Shown here piece after piece: positions 32,046 to 40,390 of a stretch of 43,082 nt of DNA. The translations under genes and the position numbers were made by a program. The notes below the pieces were generated by a model. It did no database searches. It saw only the letters and a program-made list of their open reading frames with translations, and was not told the DNA's origin. This DNA is from an uncultured Treponema sp. GTDB lineage: Bacteria; Spirochaetota; Spirochaetia; Treponematales; Treponemataceae. The DNA is taken from contig CALGGS010000177.1 in the NCBI GenBank assembly GCA_937915735.1, positions 1 through 43,082 of the forward strand, read 5' to 3'. Each line of letters begins with the position of its first letter. Position 1 is the first letter of the stretch.

Positions 32046-34120
32046 AAAAAAAGAATCTGTCGGTTATTTTTGGACTTAGGCTTGGTTTTGAAATAATTGT
32101 TCTGATTTTTGCATTGTCGCTTGTAACGATTTTTGTCGTGCGAAAGGGCATGGAAAAGACTTATATTACTTCTACCACGGAATTGATTCAGGCAAATATA
32201 CAGGCTTTAAGTTACCGGAATTCAAAATTTATGCAGCAGCTTAGAATGTATACGATGGCAGATCCGGTTCAAAATGAGGCCTCTGTCCCGGAATATATTG
32301 AATGGCTCGTAGCGCATCGAAAAATCAGAAGCTCTGACTTCAAGGAGATTGCTTTTTGCTCCTATGATGATGGCTTGGCCTATACCGATGACGGCAGGAT
32401 TTATGATGTTTCAGGCACTGAATATTATCAGTTTATGAAAAACAGCAAGAAGTCTCAGTATGTGAGCAATTCAATCGGCACTGATAACGATGATTCGGCC
32501 TATTATGTTTGCAAGACTGTCAGCATTTCTAAAAAGACCATAGGTTTTATTTCAGGAGCGGTATCGCATGCCCGCCTTGCGGAGGCAATTGATGCCATAA
32601 AAATCGGTGAAAATGGTTATGCGCTTCTGTTGACAGGTGACGGAACTATAATGGCCTTTCCTGACAAAGAACTCGTAATGAAGGAAAATTTTACCAGGCT
32701 AAATTCTGATTATGAGGGGCTTTCTGAAATCGCTTCTTCTATGATTCAGGGTGAAAGCGGCAACGGCTGGATACGAACTCCGTCTGGAAAAGAATTTCTG
32801 GTTTATGGAAGTGTTAGCGGAACTCCATGGAGTATGGCTTTGTGCGTTCCAGAAGAGCAGATTTACGAGACGGCAAGCTCGCTTTATTTTGCCCTCATGA
32901 TTATTTCAATCATAATTGCTATTATTCTCATTATTACGGCGTCTATATCTGTTTTCCTTATGCTTCATCCTCTTCGGCATCTTGACAGAAATCTTAATAT
33001 GATTGCTTCTGGAAATGCCGATTTGACTAAAAGGTTGAATGTCATTTCTAATGATGACATTGGCTCGGTCACATCTGCCTTTAACGGCTTCATTGAAAAG
33101 CTGCAGAATATTATGCAGGATGTAAAAAAATCCAAATCTGACTTGTCGGACGCAGGCATTAATCTTAGCGACGGAATTTTGGAAAACGGTAACTCCGTAT
33201 CTGATATTATTTCAAATATTGAAAGCGTGCAGAAACAAATCGTGAATCAGTCGGCGAGCGTTGAGGAGACGGCCGGGGCAGTGAATGAGATTGCTTCCAA
33301 CATAGAGTCTCTTGAGCGTATGATTGACACTCAGTCCCGCGGTGTAAGCGAGGCTTCTTCTGCCGTTCAGCAGATGATTGGAAATATTTCAAGCGTTAAT
33401 CAGTCTGTCGCAAAAATGGCGAATTCTTTTGAGGCCCTTGAAAATCGCTCAAAAGAAGGGAATGAAAAGCAGCAGGAAATGAGCGAGAGGATTCTTGAAA
33501 TAGAAAATCAGTCTGATATGCTTCAGGAGGCGAACTCTGCCATTGCGACAATTGCGGAGCAAACGAATCTTCTTGCGATGAATGCGGCTATTGAGGCGGC
33601 TCATGCGGGGGAGGCGGGAAAGGGATTTTCCGTTGTTGCAGATGAAATTCGGAAGCTTTCAGAGACATCACAGCTTCAGTCAAAGACAATCGGGGAGCAG
33701 CTCAATAAAATAAAGCTTTCAATCGAATCAGTTGTTTCTGTCTCAAAGGAAACAAGCGAGACATTCACATCTGTTTCAGAAGGCATAAAAGAAACCGATG
33801 AGCTTGTCCGTCAGATAAAAATTGCGATGGAAGAGCAAAACGAAGGCAGCAAGCAGATTGTTTCTTCACTTAAAAATATGGGCGACAGCACAAGCGAGGT
33901 TAAGACTGCCAGCCGTGAAATGAGCGAGGGAAACAAGCAGATTCTTGAAGAAGTCCGTCACCTGCAGGATGCGACGAGCGTAATGAAGGACAGCGTTCTT
34001 TTGATGAGCCAAAGCGCGAATAAAATCAAAGAGACTGGAAATGCACTGGATAAAATATCAGAACAAATGAAATATTCAATAAATAAAATCGGAGAAGATA
34101 TCGATAACTTTACGGTTTAG
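32042..34120 (+). CDS. Methyl-accepting chemotaxis protein
   Basis: The protein has 692 residues. Transmembrane segment 1 (about 9-33) and segment 2 (about 280-306) flank a periplasmic double-Cache-like sensor domain. A HAMP domain follows, then the cytoplasmic coiled-coil signalling domain with the hairpin tip EQTNLLAMNAAIEAAHAGEA near 504-540, which binds CheW and CheA. The ligand is unknown. GGAGG lies upstream. It is paralogous to the receptor at 38213-40375, with high similarity in the signalling region and little in the sensor. It ends 17 bases before the helicase gene. Confidence 0.95.
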   Translation: MKKKNLSVIFGLRLGFEIIVLIFALSLVTIFVVRKGMEKTYITSTTELIQANIQALSYRNSKFMQQLRMYTMADPVQNEASVPEYIEWLVAHRKIRSSDFKEIAFCSYDDGLAYTDDGRIYDVSGTEYYQFMKNSKKSQYVSNSIGTDNDDSAYYVCKTVSISKKTIGFISGAVSHARLAEAIDAIKIGENGYALLLTGDGTIMAFPDKELVMKENFTRLNSDYEGLSEIASSMIQGESGNGWIRTPSGKEFLVYGSVSGTPWSMALCVPEEQIYETASSLYFALMIISIIIAIILIITASISVFLMLHPLRHLDRNLNMIASGNADLTKRLNVISNDDIGSVTSAFNGFIEKLQNIMQDVKKSKSDLSDAGINLSDGILENGNSVSDIISNIESVQKQIVNQSASVEETAGAVNEIASNIESLERMIDTQSRGVSEASSAVQQMIGNISSVNQSVAKMANSFEALENRSKEGNEKQQEMSERILEIENQSDMLQEANSAIATIAEQTNLLAMNAAIEAAHAGEAGKGFSVVADEIRKLSETSQLQSKTIGEQLNKIKLSIESVVSVSKETSETFTSVSEGIKETDELVRQIKIAMEEQNEGSKQIVSSLKNMGDSTSEVKTASREMSEGNKQILEEVRHLQDATSVMKDSVLLMSQSANKIKETGNALDKISEQMKYSINKIGEDIDNFTV

Positions 34121-34137
34121 AATTTTTTGAAATTACT

Positions 34138-36537
34138 ATGGCAATAGAGGACGAAATTCTTTCTGACATCACAGATTCTCAAAGGGGCGGGCTTTCCGAG
34201 CACGCAAAAGAATATCTCTCGGTTTTAAATCCAGAGCAGTACGAGGCCGTCGTCCACGAGGGAAGCCCCCTTTTGATTCTGGCCGGGGCTGGCTCTGGAA
34301 AAACCCGTGTCATTACGACAAAAATTGCCTACCTGATTGGCGAAAAGGGCGTAAATCCCCATTCGATTCTTGCGGTCACATTCACCAAAAAAGCCGCCGC
34401 AGAGATGCATGAGCGCGCCATTGACCTTGAAAGCCGGGCCGAATATTCTCAAATCAAAACATTTCACTCCTTCGGAGCCTGGTTTTTGCGGGTCTATGCC
34501 GATGATGCGGGAGGCGACCTGGGCTTCAGCCCAAACTTCACCGTTTACGATGATGAAGATGTGGTCTCCCTGATTCAGAAAGTCGAGCCAAAGCTGACCA
34601 AAAAAGAAGCGGCGACCTATGCGCGGAAGATTTCCCTTGCAAAAGATTACTGTCTCCTGCCAGATTCCCCTGAACTTCTGACCCGTGATGAATTCTTAAA
34701 TCCAACCGACTTTGCCGAAATGTACGCCGCTTACGAAAAACGACTTCGTGCCACTGGAAATGTGGATTTCGGTGATTTGATTTTGCTTCCCTATCTGGCA
34801 CTTACCCAAAATGCCTCTCTCCGTGAAAAAATGTACCGCCGTTTCCGGGTGATTATGGTGGACGAGTATCAGGATTCCAATGTGGCTCAGTTCAAATTGC
34901 TGGAGGCTCTTTCAGGCTTAAAAGAGGGCAGCGGAACTTATGTCTGTGTCGTCGGTGATGATGACCAGTCCATTTACAAATTCCGAGGGGCGGAGATTCA
35001 AAATATCCTGAATTTCCCGAAAATCTTTGAGGGAACGAAAATCGTCCGCCTTGAAAGCAATTACCGCTCAACTCAGGAAATTCTTTCCCTGGCAGATAAT
35101 GTGATTAAGAATAATTCTGGCCGTCTCGGAAAAACTCTCCGGGCTGAGCGGGGAAGCGGAAAGACTCCCGTGCTGGCTTTTCTGCCTAATCAGGACGATG
35201 AGGTTCATTTTTGTGCGGATTTGGTTCAGAAGACTCATGCGATGGGAGTTCCTTATTCAGAATGGGCGATATTATATAGAACTAATGCCCAGTCCATGGG
35301 ATTTGAGAGCGAGTTCGTGCGAAAAAAAATCCCATACATAATTGTCGGCTCCCTAAAATTCTTTGAACGGGAAGAAGTCAAGGATATCGTCGCCTGGCTG
35401 GAATTGCTTGCGAATCACAAAAACGAAATCGCCTTTCACAGAATCATAAATAAGCCTGCAAAGGGAATCGGAAACAAAACTCAGGACTCTATCGTCGCCT
35501 GCGCCCAAAATGAATGGCAAGTGACAGGCGAAAACAGCGCGGAGATTCAGAATTTTGAGAAGAATGACATCATCGCCGCCTGCCGCTACATGACAGGCCG
35601 TCTTTCGGGAAAGAGCAAGTCTGAGGTGGCAAAATTCGCCGAATTAATCGAGGAAATCGAATCTCTTTTTGAGGAAGACACCACGGCGGGAGGGGAGTTG
35701 GCAAGCCAAGTCCTTTCTGAGGGCGCAAATCTTTCTTCAGAGGAGCTTAAAAAGCGGGAGAGCAAAAAAACGCTGGCGGAGTTAGTCGAAACGATTGCAA
35801 AAAAATCCGGCCTTGCCCAATATTACGAAGACCGAGACAAGGAAGAGCACACTTTCCGCGTGGAAAATATTCAGGAGCTTGCAAACTCTGCCGTTCCTTA
35901 TCCTCTTGCCAGGCAGGGACTTTTGGATTTTCTTGACAATATTCAGCTTGACCGCACCCTCTCGAATCAAGACGAGGATGTGGCAGAAGATGCCGTCACT
36001 CTAATCACATTGCACAACACTAAGGGCTTGGAATTCAATCGGGTGGTTATGACCGGCATGGAAGAGGGCGTTTTCCCAAGGAACGGCGACGATGCTGACG
36101 AAATGGAAGAGGAGCGCCGTCTTTGCTATGTGGGAATTACCAGGGCGAAAAACGAGCTTTATTTTACGAGCTGCGCAATCCGCCGTATGTACGGAAGAAT
36201 CGAATATATGAGGGCAAGTCCCTTTTTGCTTGAAATGGGAGAAGAGGGCGTAAAAGCAATAGGCCATCTGCCTTCAAGCTACAGAAAATCTGGTTTTCAC
36301 GGCGGAGACTACGGCGAGCGGGGCTTGAGCCATCCAGATGTCGAAAGCGACCCAATCAAAAAGAAATATTGCCGCGGAACGAAGGTTTATCACGACGACT
36401 ACGGCTACGGCATTATCGCCAACACGACCGTCAACGACGAAGGGGAGTACGCAATCACGGTGAGCTTTGAGAACAGCGGAATCAAGCGCTTTTTGCCAAA
36501 GTATCAGGAATCAAGCTTAATGGTCGTAAAGGATTAG
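34138..36537 (+). CDS. UvrD/PcrA-type DNA helicase
   Basis: The protein has 799 residues. It is a superfamily 1A 3'-5' helicase: Walker A GAGSGKT (50-56), MVDEYQDSN (Walker B), VVGDDDQSIYKFRGAEI, RLESNYRS, LITLHNTKGLEFNRV and YVGITRAKNELY. The C-terminal segment after YCRGTKVYHDDYGYGII resembles the Tudor-like domain of PcrA that contacts RNA polymerase. It unwinds DNA in repair or replication restart. The start has no strong ribosome site; the short gap to the chemoreceptor gene suggests a shared transcript. Confidence 0.93.
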   Translation: MAIEDEILSDITDSQRGGLSEHAKEYLSVLNPEQYEAVVHEGSPLLILAGAGSGKTRVITTKIAYLIGEKGVNPHSILAVTFTKKAAAEMHERAIDLESRAEYSQIKTFHSFGAWFLRVYADDAGGDLGFSPNFTVYDDEDVVSLIQKVEPKLTKKEAATYARKISLAKDYCLLPDSPELLTRDEFLNPTDFAEMYAAYEKRLRATGNVDFGDLILLPYLALTQNASLREKMYRRFRVIMVDEYQDSNVAQFKLLEALSGLKEGSGTYVCVVGDDDQSIYKFRGAEIQNILNFPKIFEGTKIVRLESNYRSTQEILSLADNVIKNNSGRLGKTLRAERGSGKTPVLAFLPNQDDEVHFCADLVQKTHAMGVPYSEWAILYRTNAQSMGFESEFVRKKIPYIIVGSLKFFEREEVKDIVAWLELLANHKNEIAFHRIINKPAKGIGNKTQDSIVACAQNEWQVTGENSAEIQNFEKNDIIAACRYMTGRLSGKSKSEVAKFAELIEEIESLFEEDTTAGGELASQVLSEGANLSSEELKKRESKKTLAELVETIAKKSGLAQYYEDRDKEEHTFRVENIQELANSAVPYPLARQGLLDFLDNIQLDRTLSNQDEDVAEDAVTLITLHNTKGLEFNRVVMTGMEEGVFPRNGDDADEMEEERRLCYVGITRAKNELYFTSCAIRRMYGRIEYMRASPFLLEMGEEGVKAIGHLPSSYRKSGFHGGDYGERGLSHPDVESDPIKKKYCRGTKVYHDDYGYGIIANTTVNDEGEYAITVSFENSGIKRFLPKYQESSLMVVKD

Positions 36538-36554
36538 CAGAATCAAAATCCCCT

Positions 36555-36640
36555 GCGTGAGATTGCCCGGTCAAGCCGGGCAATGACAGGGTATCAAGTG
36601 CGGCAATGACAAACTGTCGAACACGGCAATGACATACTTT
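36555..36640. repeat. Palindrome followed by degenerate GGCAATGACA repeats
   Basis: ATTGCCCGG-TCAAG-CCGGGCAAT is a perfect 9-base-arm hairpin. CGGCAATGACA then recurs three times about 24 bases apart. It is a dispersed-repeat type of sequence, non-coding, between the helicase and P83/100 genes. No other feature was found in this 190-base gap except the promoter boxes below. Confidence 0.7.
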
Positions 36641-36690
36641 TTACAAAACTCGACTTTTGACCGGGTACTTTCCTTTATTTAAAATTTTTC

Positions 36691-36719
36691 TTTATAATTT
36701 TTTTAAAACGGATTATAAT
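36691..36719 (+). promoter_or_regulatory. Overlapping -10 boxes for the P83/100 gene
   Basis: Two perfect TATAAT hexamers (36693-36698 and 36714-36719) stand 21 bases apart. The second ends 8 bases before the ATG, so its transcript would be leaderless; the first would give a leader of about 23 bases. Neither leader carries a Shine-Dalgarno sequence. TTTATA at 36691 fits a weak -35 for the second box. Confidence 0.5.
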
Positions 36720-36727
36720 GTTTCTAT

Positions 36728-38173
36728 ATGAAGAAATTTGTTTTCGTTTTATCGGGTATTTTTCTTAGTCTTGCCTCTTTTGCTGTAGATGTAAATAAAA
36801 GTGAATTGGAAGCCTCTCAGAGCGAGCAGATTCAGTTTGAAAATTATTCTGGCCCTCACGCGGTTATCGAAAGTCGCTCGGCGATTATGGGAATCGGAAG
36901 GCATTTGGGTGAGCAAGTTTCTTCCGATGTGGAAAATCCGCAGTCTGTCGAGCCTTATGCAAAATATTCCCTCTACCATGTCGTTGGCAGTCTTGATGAA
37001 AAAGGCTTGGACGCCGACATTCTGTTTTTAAATCCAACGGCGGGAGTTGACCATATCACAAACCTTCGGAGAATCATCACCGGCTATTTAATGGCGGCTT
37101 ACGGCTACAGTCAGGAGGATTCAGAAACTCTTGCGGTCTTTATTACGGTTTATAACGCAGTCTATCGGGGAAATCTCTCTCAGTTCTCTTCAAAATACAA
37201 AAGTGCGGTTCTTACATATCTAACAGAAGATTCAGTAGGCTTAAGCACGAATTGGGAAGAATGGGCTGGAAAAACTCAGCTCGTAATTCCTTTGGGAGAA
37301 ATTTCAGAAGAAGGGGCAAGTGTCGAAACATCTGAAATCAGTGACGACAAGGTTATCGAGGCATTGAGGCAGGACGAAGACAAAAGCACCGAAGTTCGTG
37401 AAAAAATGACCGAAATCAAAGAAAAAGAAGCCGAGAATGCAAGTGAAAAAGCAAAGGATGCTCAAAAGGATGCGGCTCAGGCAAAAAAAGAAGGTGACAA
37501 AGAAAAAGCAAAGGAAAGCGCAAAAGAATCCAGCGAACAGCAAAAAATCGCTGACCGAAAAACTGAAGAAGTAAAGCAGGAAAAAGAGCAGATTGCAAAA
37601 GATAAGGCAGACCTTCAGAAAGAATCACTTACAGAGGCAGAGCAGAGCAAAAATTATATAACGAGTCTCTTTATTGCTGACGAAAAGAACAAGCTTTATT
37701 CTCTAATGACGGTTGAAAAGGAAAGCGGGGCAGTCGTCAAAAAATCAGGCCTGAAGCAAATCCGCGAAAAGACGATTTTTGAAACATCCGAGGGCTTCCT
37801 TGCCGTCTGCGGCGTGAACGACAAACATTCTGCCGTAAAGCTTTGCCTTGTAGACTCAGAAAGCCTTGAAATCAAAAAAGAAAGCAATGAGATTCTCTCA
37901 GAAAATTCATCCCTCGTGCAGGACGGAGACAATTTTTATGTGATTATCTCTGAAAAGGGCAAAAATTATGTCGCTTCTTATGACAAAAATTTAAATCTTA
38001 AAAATAAGAGCGATGTCGCAGTCAATGGCTCAAGCCCGCTGAATCTTTACGCAGAAGGAATTTTGGTGACTGACGAAAAATCAAATCCAGTTCTTCTGTC
38101 CCTTCCAAATCTTACGAGCGTTTGGGCAACTTCATCGGACAAAAGCAACAAGTCATTGATTGACGCAAAATAA
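36728..38173 (+). CDS. P83/100 family spirochaete antigen
   Basis: The protein has 481 residues, related to the Borrelia P83/100 antigen family. A signal peptide of about 19 residues (MKKFVFVLSG to SFA) is followed by a conserved N-terminal domain (NYSGPHAVIESRSAIMGIGRHLG). Residues about 215-305 are a highly charged Lys/Glu/Ala coiled coil. The C-terminal domain (310-481) looks like beta-propeller repeats. It is exported, probably to the periplasm or envelope. The function is not known; it supports the spirochaete assignment. The start lies 8 bases after a -10 box with no ribosome site. Confidence 0.88.
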   Translation: MKKFVFVLSGIFLSLASFAVDVNKSELEASQSEQIQFENYSGPHAVIESRSAIMGIGRHLGEQVSSDVENPQSVEPYAKYSLYHVVGSLDEKGLDADILFLNPTAGVDHITNLRRIITGYLMAAYGYSQEDSETLAVFITVYNAVYRGNLSQFSSKYKSAVLTYLTEDSVGLSTNWEEWAGKTQLVIPLGEISEEGASVETSEISDDKVIEALRQDEDKSTEVREKMTEIKEKEAENASEKAKDAQKDAAQAKKEGDKEKAKESAKESSEQQKIADRKTEEVKQEKEQIAKDKADLQKESLTEAEQSKNYITSLFIADEKNKLYSLMTVEKESGAVVKKSGLKQIREKTIFETSEGFLAVCGVNDKHSAVKLCLVDSESLEIKKESNEILSENSSLVQDGDNFYVIISEKGKNYVASYDKNLNLKNKSDVAVNGSSPLNLYAEGILVTDEKSNPVLLSLPNLTSVWATSSDKSNKSLIDAK

Positions 38174-38212
38174 GTAAATGAAACAGTCGAATATATAAGC
38201 AGGAGTTTTTTT

Positions 38213-40375
38213 ATGGCAAGGAAACGGGTTTCTATTTCGAGCAAGCTTTCTTTCAGTGTGGCGTTCATCATTCTTTTGGTGGTCTTTCTTTCTTTCTTTT
38301 TAATCGGACACTTTTTTTCCGGTTACTGTCTGAATAACTTTTATGAAAGCGCAGGAACGGCGACGGAAAGCTTTTCTGAGTCAATATCAATGTTTTTTGA
38401 GGCAAAAGAAAACGAGCTTAATATGTTCGCCGACTGTGACGAAGTAAGGGCAAGTGACGAGACGATTCATTCCTTTGTGAACGAAACCGGCACGGTTCAG
38501 ATTTTGGGTTATGAAAAAAGCGAGACCGAAGAAAATATTCGTGCAATCTGTAAGCTTTTTGCCAAAAACGACTCTGACATTGCGGAAATCTACATCGGAA
38601 CAAAGTGGGGCGGCTATGCGACTAACTTCGACAGCTCTATGTCCGGCGGATATGACCCTAGAAAACGAGGCTGGTATGCAACGGCGAACAAAGGCAATGG
38701 TAAGGTGATGATTACCGACGCATTTGCCTCAACTGTCGGGGCAACGGTTGTTGGAATCACGCGGAGTGTCTACAACGAATACAATGAGTTCATCGGAAAC
38801 GCTTCTATTGAAGTTTCCCTTGATACTTTGAACACAATTCTTGAAAAACTGAATTTGGGCGAAGGCAGCTTTATGATGATGATTCAATCTGACGGAACTG
38901 TTCTTGCTGACACCGGAATCCGAAAAAATAACTTCAAGAATGTTTCGGAAGTCGGAATCCCAGAACTTGTGGATTTCCTTTCTTCAAGCGACTCTAATGG
39001 TGAGGTTTCAGTCCCAGGAGGAACTTACAGCACCTATCTTACAAAAAAAGTCACAAACCAGCACACAGGCTATCAGATTGTTGCTTTCTGTCCTTATTCA
39101 ACCGTTTACCACACTTTCTACAGCACGATGAACATAACTCTTGCCGTATGCATTGTTTTTGCGCTTGTTGTTGCATTCTTGACAGGTTTTTCTACACGAA
39201 AAATCACCAGGCCTTTAAAAATCATCCGGGACAACATCAGCGAGAATGCTGACGAAATCAGTCAGGGAAAGGCAAACCTTACAAAGCGAATCAGCGTAAA
39301 ATCAAAGAACGAAATCGGCGATGTTGCAGATAGTTTCAACGCCTATACTGAAAAGCTTCAGGAAATCATTGGAAGCATGAAGAATACAAAGAATTCGCTC
39401 AACGAGGCAGGTGAAAGCCTTAATGAGTCAACGAGCGAGACAATGGCGGCAATCACTCAGATAAATTCAAGCATCAAGCAGATGGACGAAAATCTTACTT
39501 CCCAGAATCAGAGTGTAAAAAGCACGGCGAACAGCGTAAACAAAATCTTAACAAGCATTTCTTCTCTCGAAAATCTTGTTTCAGCTCAGTCTGAGTCAGT
39601 TCAGGGGGCTTCAAGTGCGGTCGAGGAGATGATTGGAAACATCAGCGAAGTAAACCGTCATGTTGATCAGATGGCAAGCTCATTCAGAACCTTGGCAGGG
39701 GACGCTGAAAGCGGGGCAAAAACCCAGAACGAGCTTCAAAATCAGATTTCAGAAATTGAAAATCAGTCAAAGCTTTTGAGCGAGGCTAACACAGTAATAG
39801 CTTCAATCGCAGAGCAGACAAACCTCCTTGCAATGAATGCGGCAATTGAGGCGGCTCACGCAGGTGAGGCGGGAAAAGGCTTTGCCGTCGTTGCGGACGA
39901 AATCCGGAAGCTTTCAGAAACATCTTCAAGTCAGTCAAAGACAATCGGAGACCAGCTCAAAAATATTCAGAACACAATCGGTTCAGTCGTTCAGGCGACA
40001 CAAAAAGGCGTTCAAGGCTACGCTCACCTTGCCTCAGAAATTCAGGATACGGACAATCTCGTTCAGCAGATAAAGGCGGCGATGAGCGAGCAGCAGGAAG
40101 GCTCTGTTCAGATTACGCAGGCTCTTCACTCAATGAACGAAAGCACGACAGAGGTCCAGAGCGCCTCAAAGGATATGACGAAGGACAGCCGGGCGATTAT
40201 GAGCGAAATCGGTCACTTGCAGAGCGAAACCGACTCAATTCAGCAGAGAATGAACGAAATGGGCTTAAGCGCGCAGAAAATCAACCACACTGGAAACACT
40301 CTTTCACAAATCTCAAAGCTTATGGAGAATTCAATCTCGGAGATGGGAGAGCAGGTCGACCAGTTTACCGTGTAA
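38213..40375 (+). CDS. Methyl-accepting chemotaxis protein
   Basis: The protein has 720 residues. Transmembrane segments are at about 13-35 and 302-325. The periplasmic part is a double-Cache domain with a YDPRKRGWYATA motif, typical of Cache receptors for small ligands. HAMP follows, then the signalling domain with EQTNLLAMNAAIEAAHAGEAG at about 532-552 and the C-terminal helix. AGGAG lies upstream of the ATG. It is a paralogue of 32042-34120. The last residues (EMGEQVDQFTV) match the end of the paralogue (KIGEDIDNFTV), suggesting a shared C-terminal feature. Confidence 0.95.
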   Translation: MARKRVSISSKLSFSVAFIILLVVFLSFFLIGHFFSGYCLNNFYESAGTATESFSESISMFFEAKENELNMFADCDEVRASDETIHSFVNETGTVQILGYEKSETEENIRAICKLFAKNDSDIAEIYIGTKWGGYATNFDSSMSGGYDPRKRGWYATANKGNGKVMITDAFASTVGATVVGITRSVYNEYNEFIGNASIEVSLDTLNTILEKLNLGEGSFMMMIQSDGTVLADTGIRKNNFKNVSEVGIPELVDFLSSSDSNGEVSVPGGTYSTYLTKKVTNQHTGYQIVAFCPYSTVYHTFYSTMNITLAVCIVFALVVAFLTGFSTRKITRPLKIIRDNISENADEISQGKANLTKRISVKSKNEIGDVADSFNAYTEKLQEIIGSMKNTKNSLNEAGESLNESTSETMAAITQINSSIKQMDENLTSQNQSVKSTANSVNKILTSISSLENLVSAQSESVQGASSAVEEMIGNISEVNRHVDQMASSFRTLAGDAESGAKTQNELQNQISEIENQSKLLSEANTVIASIAEQTNLLAMNAAIEAAHAGEAGKGFAVVADEIRKLSETSSSQSKTIGDQLKNIQNTIGSVVQATQKGVQGYAHLASEIQDTDNLVQQIKAAMSEQQEGSVQITQALHSMNESTTEVQSASKDMTKDSRAIMSEIGHLQSETDSIQQRMNEMGLSAQKINHTGNTLSQISKLMENSISEMGEQVDQFTV

Positions 40376-40390
40376 GGATATAATTCTTTT

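Noticed and set aside
36555..36640. CRISPR array
   Set aside because: The units are short, degenerate and have no constant spacers; no cas genes are present.
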